Both the position numbers and the translations under genes were made by a program. Below, piece after piece: positions 41,793 to 49,443 of a stretch of DNA of 49,443 bases (position 1 is the first letter of the stretch; the number at the start of each line of letters is the position of its first letter). Origin of the DNA: an uncultured Planctomycetales bacterium (GTDB lineage Bacteria > Planctomycetota > Planctomycetia > Isosphaerales > Isosphaeraceae); the NCBI GenBank assembly GCA_903926465.1, contig CAIYJE010000008.1, forward strand, positions 1 through 49,443, read 5' to 3'. Below the pieces are notes generated by a model. The model ran no database searches, was not told where the DNA came from, and saw only the letters and a program-made list of their open reading frames with translations.

Positions 41793-42393
41793 CGATCATC
41801 CTCCTGAATCACGAGAGTCGCTCTCCGGAGACGGGAGCCGAACCTGGCTCCAGAGGAGTCACCCCTGCATGGGGTGTTCCGACCGGGGGCGGTTGGCCAG
41901 GCAAGCAATCCAGACCACCTGGACGACCGACCTGACGTTATTGGCCTCGAGAAAATATTTCACGATTGATGGTCCGGGCCAGACCCCCAGAGGGTCCTGG
42001 GTTTCGCCCGAGGTCTTTGAAACCGAGATCGCAACCATCCAGGCCGGGCAACGTTTCATGAGACCAGACTCACAGGCTGTCAGTCATGATCTCGAACAAA
42101 TCGCTTCTGCCTGGGCGATGCCGCATCCCAATTTCATACCGCCCCCACCCAAGGCGTCCGGTAAAGGACGGTCTCAGGTAGCCATCAACGGGCGGGAAGA
42201 TAGAGGATCAACTGAATACTGTCTACTCCAAGTTCCGTCTTTTTCGGGAATACCTTGGAGATTAGTACGTCTGGGGCCGACAGCCATTGATCTCGAAAAC
42301 CTGTGATTTCTTGGGAGAATCTTGAACTTTCCTGGGGCTTGGAACCGATTGATTGGCCTCTTGGAACAAATTATGCCCGCCAGGCCCCTGAGC
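41793..42393. other. Intergenic region between PEP-CTERM gene and priA
   Basis: About 600 bases upstream of the PEP-CTERM gene and downstream of priA, both transcribed leftwards. An ORF crossing much of it has no family features. It should contain the PEP-CTERM promoter. Confidence 0.4.
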
Positions 42394-44697
42394 TCACAAC
42401 ACACTGATGGGATCGATATCAATGGCGAGTTCCAGTTCTCCAGGAACTGGGAACTGAGGCAAAACAGCCCGAATGGCGTCATGGAGGGGGGCTGGCGAAG
42501 ATGCGCGGATTTGGAGGTGGAAGCGGTGCAGGTCGCGGATCTTGGCGATCGGGGCCTCGGCCGGCCCCATCAGTCGGACCTCGGGAGAGGCTTCCTTGCG
42601 GAGCGCATCGGCCACCAGGTTCAGGTAGTTGCGAGCGGCTTCTGGTTCAGGCCCACGCACGATCAGCCGGGCCACGCGACCGAACGGCGGCAGGGCGCAG
42701 GCTTCTCGCCTCGGTAATTCTTCGTTCACGAATGACAGATAGTCATGGTGGGCGGCGTGCCGGATAGCCGGGTCTTCTGGGCAGAAGGTCTGCACCAGCA
42801 CCCGACCTGGTCGATTTCCCCGCCCCGTGCGGCCGGCCACCTGGGCCACCAGTTGAAAGGTCCGTTCCGAGGCCCTGAAATCTGGCAAGTGGAGCGCCGT
42901 ATCGGCGTTGATCACGCCCACCAGGGTGACATCGGGGAAATCAAGCCCCTTGGCGATCATTTGGGTGCCCAGCAGAATTTCGACCTGGCCGGCCTTGAAC
43001 GCCGCAAGCACTTTCTCATGGCTTCCAGGGGCCCGCATCGTGTCGGAATCCATGCGCCGGATGATCCGGTCTGGGAACGCGCTTTTGACCTCGCGTTCCA
43101 GCCGTTCGGTGCCAATTCCCCCGTAATGGAGCCGGCTGTTGCCGCAGGCCGCACAGGCGTCTGGGGGACGAAATTCGGCATCGCAGGTGTGGCAAACCGC
43201 CTGATTGCGGGCCTTGTGGAAGGTCAGAGCCACATCGCAGGCGGTGCACTTGAGGGTGGCACCGCAACTCGGGCAAATGATGAAGGTGTGAAAGCCGCGG
43301 CGGTTGAGCAACAGCATGACCTGGCCGCCGTCGGCAAGTGCTTTTTCCATGGCTCTGACCAGGGGACCGCTAAGGCCGAGCGAGGGTTGACCTGGCACTG
43401 GCTTTTCGTGTCTGAGGTCAATCAGTTCCACGTGCGGCATGGGCCGGCCACCCACCCGGCTCTCCAGGCTGATCCGGGTGTAGCGACCGGCTGCCGCGTT
43501 CCGCCAGGTTTCCAAGGACGGGGTTGCCGAGCCCAGGATGACCGGAATTCCCAGTTGCTGAGCCCGTTTCACGGCCACGTCACGCGCATGGTAGCGGGGG
43601 ACCGTTTCCTGCTTGAACGTGCCTTCGTGCTCTTCATCAATCACAATCAGGCCCAGCCGGCGTGCCGGGGCAAACACGGCCGACCTGGCCCCCACCACAA
43701 CCTCAATCTCGCCGGCCGCAATCGCCTGCCAGTGTCGGTGCCGTTCCGAATCGCTAAGGTGGCTGTGAAGCACGGCCACGCGGTCGAACCGCCTGCGGAA
43801 GCGGCGAATGGTCTGGGGTGTCAGGCTGATCTCGGGCACCAGCACAATCGCCTCTCGACCACGCGCAACCACACGCTCGATGGCGCTCAGATAGACCTCG
43901 GTCTTGCCGCTGCCGGTCACGCCATGGAGCAGGAACGGCTGAAAGGCGGGCCCTTCCGCGTCGAGTGCCGGCGCCATCCCCTGCAGGGCCTCAACTTGTT
44001 CGGGTGTGAGTTTAGGCCGACTTCCGCCCACCGTGAACTCGTCGGCAAACAGCGATTCGCCGGGTGCCGCGCGTGGCATCCGTTGTTTGACCGTGTGAAT
44101 CAGCCCAGATTGCCTGAGGGAGGCCACTGGACCGGGTCCGCAATGAGCCAGCCGGCACACATCGTTCAGGGTCAGCGGTTCCGTGGCCCTTAACAAGGTT
44201 CTCAGAACCTCAGCCTGCTTGGGCGGCAGGTCGGGTAGTAGGCTGGCATTGCGCACCTCTTCCGGCACAATCAGGAAAGTTCGGAGCGCGGTGCCGGCGG
44301 CCTTCTTCACCCCGGCCGGAACCACTGCATCTAACGCCTGCCCCCATGAGCACAGGTAGTAGCGTGCAATCCAGCGCGTCAGTTCGAGAATCGGCCCGTC
44401 GATCAGGGGCGCGGCGTCGATTGGCTCCAGAATGTCCTTGATCCGGGCCGGATCGAACCCCTCAGGCGGTCCATCCTCCAGCGAAACGCAGTAGGCCACG
44501 GTACTCTGGTTGCCCCGGCCCAAAGGCACCCGAACCCGCTGGCCGGGTGAGATCTTGCCCACAAGCTGGGCCGGTATCCGGTAGGTCAGAACCTGATCGA
44601 GCGGGCGGTTCAAAACCACGCCGGCAAACTGACCCCCATCGATGGGTCCCAGGTCGAAGAGCACGCCAGATTTTCCGCGCCGACCTTGCCCGCTCAT
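42394..44697 (-). CDS. priA: Primosomal replication restart helicase PriA
   Basis: PriA reloads the replisome at stalled forks. The ATG at 44697 gives 767 residues (an upstream ATG at 44766 adds a non-conserved tail). The N-terminal DNA-binding domain includes FAGVVLNRPLDQVLTYRIPA, GQRVRVPLG and the 'yylcswGqal...vP' block. Helicase motifs: GVTGSGKTEVYL (Walker A, about 259-270), VPEISLTPQTIRRFRRRF, VVGARSAVFAP, IDEEHEGTFKQE (DEEH), LGSATPSLET. Eight cysteines form the zinc-binding insertion (CPSCGATLKCTACD, CHTCDAEFRPPDACAACGNS). The C-terminal helicase part includes LLGTQMIAKGLDFPDVTLVG and QVAGRTGRG. All motifs are intact and the length is normal. It is divergent from nadD. Confidence 0.97.
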   Translation of the reverse strand: MSGQGRRGKSGVLFDLGPIDGGQFAGVVLNRPLDQVLTYRIPAQLVGKISPGQRVRVPLGRGNQSTVAYCVSLEDGPPEGFDPARIKDILEPIDAAPLIDGPILELTRWIARYYLCSWGQALDAVVPAGVKKAAGTALRTFLIVPEEVRNASLLPDLPPKQAEVLRTLLRATEPLTLNDVCRLAHCGPGPVASLRQSGLIHTVKQRMPRAAPGESLFADEFTVGGSRPKLTPEQVEALQGMAPALDAEGPAFQPFLLHGVTGSGKTEVYLSAIERVVARGREAIVLVPEISLTPQTIRRFRRRFDRVAVLHSHLSDSERHRHWQAIAAGEIEVVVGARSAVFAPARRLGLIVIDEEHEGTFKQETVPRYHARDVAVKRAQQLGIPVILGSATPSLETWRNAAAGRYTRISLESRVGGRPMPHVELIDLRHEKPVPGQPSLGLSGPLVRAMEKALADGGQVMLLLNRRGFHTFIICPSCGATLKCTACDVALTFHKARNQAVCHTCDAEFRPPDACAACGNSRLHYGGIGTERLEREVKSAFPDRIIRRMDSDTMRAPGSHEKVLAAFKAGQVEILLGTQMIAKGLDFPDVTLVGVINADTALHLPDFRASERTFQLVAQVAGRTGRGNRPGRVLVQTFCPEDPAIRHAAHHDYLSFVNEELPRREACALPPFGRVARLIVRGPEPEAARNYLNLVADALRKEASPEVRLMGPAEAPIAKIRDLHRFHLQIRASSPAPLHDAIRAVLPQFPVPGELELAIDIDPISVL

Positions 44698-44985
44698 CGG
44701 CTCAGACCTCACGGTTCCGCAGGCTGGCAGCCGCCCGACCCTCGAACGGCACTCCTGGTAGCTCATTCTAGACGTTTGTTCACACGAATCGAAGATGAAC
44801 TTGGGACGGTGAGTGAAATCTCAATGCTGACCTGGGTTCCGGCAACCGGCGTGGGACAGTATGTTAGCAGAGAGTGGAGTCTCTGGATGGAGGGGATCTC
44901 CTTGGGGTTGAGACGGCATTCCGGCAGCACGCCTGAGTGTGTCTTGGACGGTGTGCCGACCCGGTTCTGGGGAGCGCGGTAACAG

Positions 44986-45621
44986 ATGAGACTGGGCCTG
45001 TATGGTGGCAGTTTTGATCCGATCCACGTTGGGCACCTGATTCTGGCGGAATCTTGCCGCGAAGCCTGTGCCTTGGATGTGGTCTGGTTTGTGGTGACGG
45101 CAACCCCACCCCATAAACAGGGCCAGCGGACCCCCGTGGCCCACAGGCTGGAGATGGCGCGAATTGCAGTTGCCGGGAATCCACATTTCGAGGTTTCCGA
45201 AATCGAAGCCAACCCCGCGCAAGGGCCGCACTACAGTTACCAGACCCTGGAACGGCTTTCCCAAGAGCGGCCCGACGACCAGCTCTTCTTCTTGATTGGG
45301 GCCGATAGCCTGGACGACCTTCACAAGTGGCGGTTTCCCGAGCGGATTGCGGAGCTGGCCACCATTGTGGTGGTGCGGCGTCCGGGCGTTGATCCCCTGC
45401 GAACGCGGGGCGTGCCAGACCTGGGACCAGCCGCTCGGCCACTTTGTTTTGTGGAGTCGCCCCTGATCGGGGTCTCTTCCACCGATTTGCGTCAGCGCAC
45501 GGCCGAGGGCCGCACAATCCGTTACCTGGTTCCACGCGGGGTCGAGGCTTATATCGGCGAACGCCAACTCTACAGGGAACCGGCCGCCACCCTGGCTCCC
45601 GTGGCCGGCATCCAGTCCTGA
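44986..45621 (+). CDS. nadD: Nicotinate-nucleotide adenylyltransferase
   Basis: NadD converts nicotinate mononucleotide and ATP to deamido-NAD in NAD biosynthesis. The 211-residue product starts at an ATG after GGGGAGCG. The nucleotidyltransferase signature GGSFDPIHVGHL occupies residues 7-18, followed by VTATPPHKQ, HRLEMARIAV, a typical FLIGADSLDDLHKW substrate loop, and the C-terminal ISSTxIR-like motif GVSSTDLRQR with YLVPRGVEAYI. All family positions are present, so it should be functional. It stands alone on the plus strand, 288 bases from the divergent priA. Confidence 0.96.
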   Translation: MRLGLYGGSFDPIHVGHLILAESCREACALDVVWFVVTATPPHKQGQRTPVAHRLEMARIAVAGNPHFEVSEIEANPAQGPHYSYQTLERLSQERPDDQLFFLIGADSLDDLHKWRFPERIAELATIVVVRRPGVDPLRTRGVPDLGPAARPLCFVESPLIGVSSTDLRQRTAEGRTIRYLVPRGVEAYIGERQLYREPAATLAPVAGIQS

Positions 45622-45843
45622 GGCCATTCCGCATTCAGAAAAGGGCCAACCAGCCCGGTGCCTTGGCTTCCCTTGCCAGGAATTGGGTCGAACTACCGCT
45701 GCGCCCCCCTGGAAACCTGGAGATCGACCCATTACGATTCCGGGGCGTCGCGGCGACTCAGGGAGGATCTCGTCATTCGGATTGCCACGCCGCCATCTCG
45801 AATCACGCACCGCGTTTGTTCGACTACCAAGGATGCCAGGATC

Positions 45844-47352
45844 ATGAAGGCGAAGCTGCCACGGTGGGTGGGTCTGTCGGGCGTGCTCGGTCTCTTGAGG
45901 GTTGGGTGCGCACTGGGGGCCACCTGGCTTCAAGATCCACAATCGACCGGCCGGCCAGAACTCACAGCGTCTGCCGGCGGCTCTCGGCCCTCCCTTCCAC
46001 TTCAGGTAGACGGTCTGTTTCCAGAACTTGCCTTGCCTGCTGTTTTACCGGCACCGGTGGCCGAGCAGGGGATTAGTGCCCTGGTTACCTGGGCCGACAG
46101 ACTTTGGGCGGTTGGCTATTCCGAGTCTGGGCCCGAGGGGCGGGGCCTGTTTGAGATTAACCCCCAGCTTCAGCTTAGTAAAAACCCCGCCTCACTTCCG
46201 GAACCGGGTCGTCATGGCAATCGCTGGGTTCATCCAGAGTCTGCCCAGGCGTTCATTGGCCCTTATGTGATCGATGCCCGAGGCGCGGTCCGGGTGATTG
46301 ATGGGCTCAAAGACCAACCGCTGGCCGCCACCGCACGGCATCTGACCCAGCCTTCCACCTGGGTGTACCACCTGACCGCCTCTGGATCTTTGTTTGAGAC
46401 CCATGTTGGGAGCCTGGAAACCCGAAAATTGGCCGAACTCACGGACGTTCTGAAACTGCCCCCAGGGGCCGGTTTGAACGTGACTGCCGCTTGCACCGCG
46501 CAGAAGCGATTGATTGTGACGGTCGATTCCGTTCACGGAAAAGACCAGGTTGCCACCCGATCCACGGGTCGACTGCTTCAGTGGGACGGTTCGGCCTGGT
46601 CGGTCGTTCGAGAAAACGCGTTCCTGGATGTGAATGCCCCCGTTGAGCCGGGAACTCCAAGCGAGGTTCCGCTTTACGCGGTGGGTCGAGACAAGGCCTC
46701 AACGCTGCTGGAGGTGCTGGACCAGGGGATCTGGTGGCGGTACCGGTTGCCCAGAGGCGGCACCGGCCCGAATCGCGGGACGAGCTTTGAGTCGATGACG
46801 GTTCGGCCGATTCATCAGGGGCAGGTTTTGCTGGATTCCGCAGGCTTGTTTTTTGATCTCGCCGGGACTGGCCCCGCCGCGGAAACCTGGACGGTGTCTC
46901 CCATTGCCCGCCATTCCCGGTCCAGGCCCGACCTCACCTTCTGGCGCGGATTGCTGGTACTGGCAGGGCAGCCCGAGGATGGTGCGCTCGGATTGTCTCA
47001 ACCCAATTTCTGGTGGTTGAACCCCGAAAAGCTCGGGTTGTGCGGCAAGCCCCAGGGCTGGGGGGCGGTTTGGTGGGATGACCTGGTGGATGAAAAATCG
47101 GTCTCGGACCCGTTCCTGATGACCGGGTTCGATCAAAAAGTTTTGCACCTGACGCATGACGGCAAGGATGTGGCCAGCTTCACCATTGAAGTAGACTTCT
47201 TGGGAACCGGCACCTGGAAAACCTATGCGTCCATCCAGGTGTTCCCCGGCGTTTACGCGCATCACGAATTTCCCCAGGGGTACTCGGCGCACTGGGTTCG
47301 TTTGAAATGCGACACGCCAGGCCGGGCCACGGCCATGTTTATCTACCGCTGA
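45844..47352 (+). CDS. Secreted protein of unknown function, probable beta-propeller
   Basis: A 502-residue protein; ATG at 45844 follows AAGGA and AGGATC elements, and the longer in-frame extension to 45658 lacks sense. A signal peptide (MKAKLPRWVGLSGVLGLLRV, then GCALGATW) precedes repeated beta-strand blocks with Trp and 'L..W.G..' patterns (ALVTWADRLWAVGYSES, GRLLQWDGSAWSVVREN, LTFWRGLLVLAGQP), suggestive of a beta-propeller. The C-terminal 100 residues (DKSVSDPFLMTGFDQKVLHL type, ending GYSAHWVRLKCDTPGRATAM) resemble a sugar-binding discoidin-like module. No catalytic residues are evident. Comparable proteins are common in planctomycetes, but I cannot name a family. Confidence 0.75.
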   Translation: MKAKLPRWVGLSGVLGLLRVGCALGATWLQDPQSTGRPELTASAGGSRPSLPLQVDGLFPELALPAVLPAPVAEQGISALVTWADRLWAVGYSESGPEGRGLFEINPQLQLSKNPASLPEPGRHGNRWVHPESAQAFIGPYVIDARGAVRVIDGLKDQPLAATARHLTQPSTWVYHLTASGSLFETHVGSLETRKLAELTDVLKLPPGAGLNVTAACTAQKRLIVTVDSVHGKDQVATRSTGRLLQWDGSAWSVVRENAFLDVNAPVEPGTPSEVPLYAVGRDKASTLLEVLDQGIWWRYRLPRGGTGPNRGTSFESMTVRPIHQGQVLLDSAGLFFDLAGTGPAAETWTVSPIARHSRSRPDLTFWRGLLVLAGQPEDGALGLSQPNFWWLNPEKLGLCGKPQGWGAVWWDDLVDEKSVSDPFLMTGFDQKVLHLTHDGKDVASFTIEVDFLGTGTWKTYASIQVFPGVYAHHEFPQGYSAHWVRLKCDTPGRATAMFIYR

Positions 47353-47420
47353 ACGTCAACGGTACACGCATTCCAAGACCCGCAGCCCTTCCAAGCCCAG
47401 TGCGGATCTGGGCTTGGATT

Positions 47421-47789
47421 TCAGGCCTGGGATTTCTTCTTCCACCTGCCAAAGCCTGCATGCTCTGCCGCGCCCGGTCTGACCCGGCCACTTTCCGTCA
47501 GGATATTGCGGATCTTGCCAGATCGCGAACGAGATTCGGTTTTCCGTCGAGCGATTGACCAGCCGATGGCAAGTCCACCGATGGCACTCATCAGCATCCC
47601 GAAGCCAATCCAGAAGACGTGTCCCCACATCTCCCAGTATATCGAACCGCCGCCATCGACCTCGTTGGCGGCCAGGGCCTGGTCTTGAATGGCCTGATAC
47701 AGCGGGGTGAAGCCAACGATGGAGTGAACTACCGCGGCGGCCCAGCAGACAATTCCTACGATCAGAGTGATACGACTTGGTGTTAACAT
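47421..47789 (-). CDS. Small two-helix membrane protein
   Basis: A 122-residue protein from the ATG at 47789 with a poor ribosome binding site. It has two hydrophobic helices (ITLIVGIVCWAAAVVHSIVG and IGFGMLMSAIGGLAIGWSIA) connected by an acidic/aromatic loop (NEVDGGGSIYWEMWGHVFW) and a basic cytoplasmic tail. No family was recognised. The coherent topology with a positive-inside tail argues for a real gene. Confidence 0.6.
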   Translation of the reverse strand: MLTPSRITLIVGIVCWAAAVVHSIVGFTPLYQAIQDQALAANEVDGGGSIYWEMWGHVFWIGFGMLMSAIGGLAIGWSIARRKTESRSRSGKIRNILTESGRVRPGAAEHAGFGRWKKKSQA

Positions 47790-48217
47790 GAATTCTGGTG
47801 GCGATATTTATGAAAGCCCAGGTTCGCCTGGCCTGGCCGATCTGGGTGCAATTCGGTGCTTAGCCATCAAGGCTACGAGGTTCACTCACAAGGTTTAGCT
47901 ATCCAACCCTATAAGCAGGATGCTTGCCGGTCAAGATAACGATTGCATGTGCCGCCTGGTAAAAACGTCCGAAGCGGTAAAATTGGCACAGGTGTGCTGA
48001 TCTCGCGCGGCACGATGGGTTGTACGTTGCTTTTGATCTAATCTTGGGGGCGTTCCGCGTCTGCAATGTTCGCGCGGGTAATCGTACTGGTTTTCCGGGC
48101 GTGGGGCCGGTTGTTTTGGAGGGTCTGGTTGACGAACGGCCCAGCCTGCCTACGACAACACTAGATAATTCCCAAACGACCTGCCACCACGGTTTCCTTG
48201 AACCTGAGGTCATCTTG
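47790..48217. other. Divergent intergenic region
   Basis: About 430 bases between the small membrane protein (minus) and the SOUL-family gene (plus). It is relatively AT-rich around 47790-48000. No gene recognised; promoters expected. Confidence 0.4.
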
Positions 48218-48907
48218 ATGTTCAATTCCTTGGCAACCTGGTTTTCTGTAAGTGCGGCCTTGCTTGGCGTGGTGAGTGTTGGAAGGGGTGTAGCCCAGGA
48301 GGATTTGGTGAAGCCGTTGACTCGGTTCCAGATTGCCGGGGTGGAGCCCAAGGCGGCCGACGGTGATAGCCCACTGCCGGTGGGATTCCCAGCGGCCACG
48401 CTCCCAGGCCAGATTGAGGTCAAGACTTACCCGGCCTACCGAAGTGCGCGGGCTCGCGGTGAAAAGATGTCCATTTCGTCCTCCGATTTCCTGTTCTGGT
48501 CGTTGTTTCGTCACATCGAGCGGAATGAGATTGCCATGACGGCTCCCGTGATCAATACCTATCCACGAGAGATGATGGGGCAGCCCAAGGTGCGTGGAGA
48601 AGTTTCGATGGAGTTCCTGTACCGGAATCCATCCATGGGTAAACCTGGCCCGGATGGGGCCCAGATTGAGGTGATTGATCGCCCGGCCGAAACCGCGCTT
48701 TGTTTGGGGATCCAGGGGCCCCTGAATGAGGCACGCATGTCCGATGCCATGACCGTACTCGACGACTGGCTCAAGGCTCATGCCTCTGAATGGAAGGAGG
48801 CCGGTCCACCCCGACGACTGGGCTACCACGGACCGATGACCCCCGGGAACCGCAAGCTTTGGGAACTTCAGGTGCCGATCAAGCCTGTGGTGGCCACTGT
48901 AAAATAA
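48218..48907 (+). CDS. SOUL/HBP family protein (heme-binding-type), exported
   Basis: A 229-residue protein; the ATG at 48218 has GAGGT eight bases upstream and opens a signal peptide (MFNSLATWFSVSAALLGVVS). The SOUL core is clear: VKTYPAYRSARARGE, then SDFLFWSLFRHIERNEIAMT followed by APVINTY (cf. the family 'F..L..YI.g.N..g.kI.MTaPV'), and a closing GYHGPMTPGNRKLWELQVPI (cf. 'YnpP.tP...RrnEv.i.l'). SOUL proteins bind heme or tetrapyrroles in eukaryotes; in bacteria the ligand is unproven. The longer in-frame extension to 48020 is rejected since it precedes the signal peptide. Confidence 0.87.
   Translation: MFNSLATWFSVSAALLGVVSVGRGVAQEDLVKPLTRFQIAGVEPKAADGDSPLPVGFPAATLPGQIEVKTYPAYRSARARGEKMSISSSDFLFWSLFRHIERNEIAMTAPVINTYPREMMGQPKVRGEVSMEFLYRNPSMGKPGPDGAQIEVIDRPAETALCLGIQGPLNEARMSDAMTVLDDWLKAHASEWKEAGPPRRLGYHGPMTPGNRKLWELQVPIKPVVATVK

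Positions 48908-49443
<536 letters not shown>

Noticed and set aside
41653-42306. 217-residue plus-strand ORF across the PEP-CTERM 5' region
   Set aside because: Starts inside the antisense of the signal peptide, no ribosome binding site, no coherent protein pattern.
42745-44193. 482-residue plus-strand ORF opposite priA
   Set aside because: PriA motifs are on the minus strand; this is a GC-bias shadow.
44821-45942. 373-residue minus-strand ORF opposite nadD
   Set aside because: NadD is unambiguous on the plus strand and this frame has no family features.

Overview
The window looks like chromosomal DNA of a planctomycete, probably from the Gemmataceae/Isosphaeraceae side of the phylum. This is inferred from protein signatures only: a LEPR-XLL type N-terminus (LEPRTLLS) on a giant surface protein, a PEP-CTERM protein, an ECF sigma factor beside a Ser/Thr kinase-WD40 fusion, tandem Flp pilins, and several secreted proteins resembling planctomycete-restricted families. 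No rRNA, tRNA, CRISPR array or complete insertion sequence was seen. The last 35 bases are an unbroken G run, most likely a contig-end or sequencing artefact.

Layout. 1-1.5 kb (minus): two tandem Flp pilin genes followed by a CpaB-like gene that stops early. 2.0-3.6 kb (minus): a polytopic GT-C-like membrane protein. 4.7-5.4 kb (plus): a secreted Gly/Ser/Gln/Ala-rich repeat protein with a strong terminator. 5.8-11.2 kb (minus): a compact four-gene operon of MBOAT O-acyltransferase, SGNH-fold protein, stand-alone adenylation enzyme and LpxL/HtrB-like acyltransferase, which resembles a dlt operon without a carrier protein. 11.4-13.0 kb: a degraded accessory patch with a DUF2716-like orphan, a palindromic inverted-repeat pair, a pseudogene and a short tandem duplication. 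13.3-16.1 kb (plus): a two-domain M16 zinc peptidase. 16.2-20.4 kb (minus): a 1406-residue LEPR-XLL surface protein with BNR/sortilin-like and PKD repeats.

21.0-27.4 kb (minus): a flagellar basal-body/export operon in the order fliF, fliG, a second FliG_C-like gene, fliO, fliP, fliQ, fliR, flhB. It is strongly divergent. FliG lacks its middle (EHPQR) domain, an extra small FliG_C-like protein follows with a TTG start, and FlhB has lost the NPTH autocleavage motif. 27.9-35.4 kb: a putative lipoprotein, a small hypothetical, an alpha/beta hydrolase, a 1276-residue GHL10-like secreted protein and a sugar-phosphate-isomerase-like TIM barrel.

35.8-40.9 kb (minus): a signalling operon of ECF sigma factor, LecA-like lectin-fold protein and a membrane Ser/Thr kinase with C-terminal WD40 repeats. 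41.1-41.8 kb (minus): a PEP-CTERM protein with a terminator. 42.4-45.6 kb: housekeeping priA (minus) and nadD (plus), divergently arranged. 45.8-48.9 kb: a secreted protein of unknown function, a small membrane protein and a SOUL-family protein.

The regions that most deserve follow-up are the flagellar/export operon with non-canonical FliG and FlhB, the dlt-like operon lacking a carrier, and the sigma-lectin-kinase operon. Functions are read from motifs by eye; no database search was possible.
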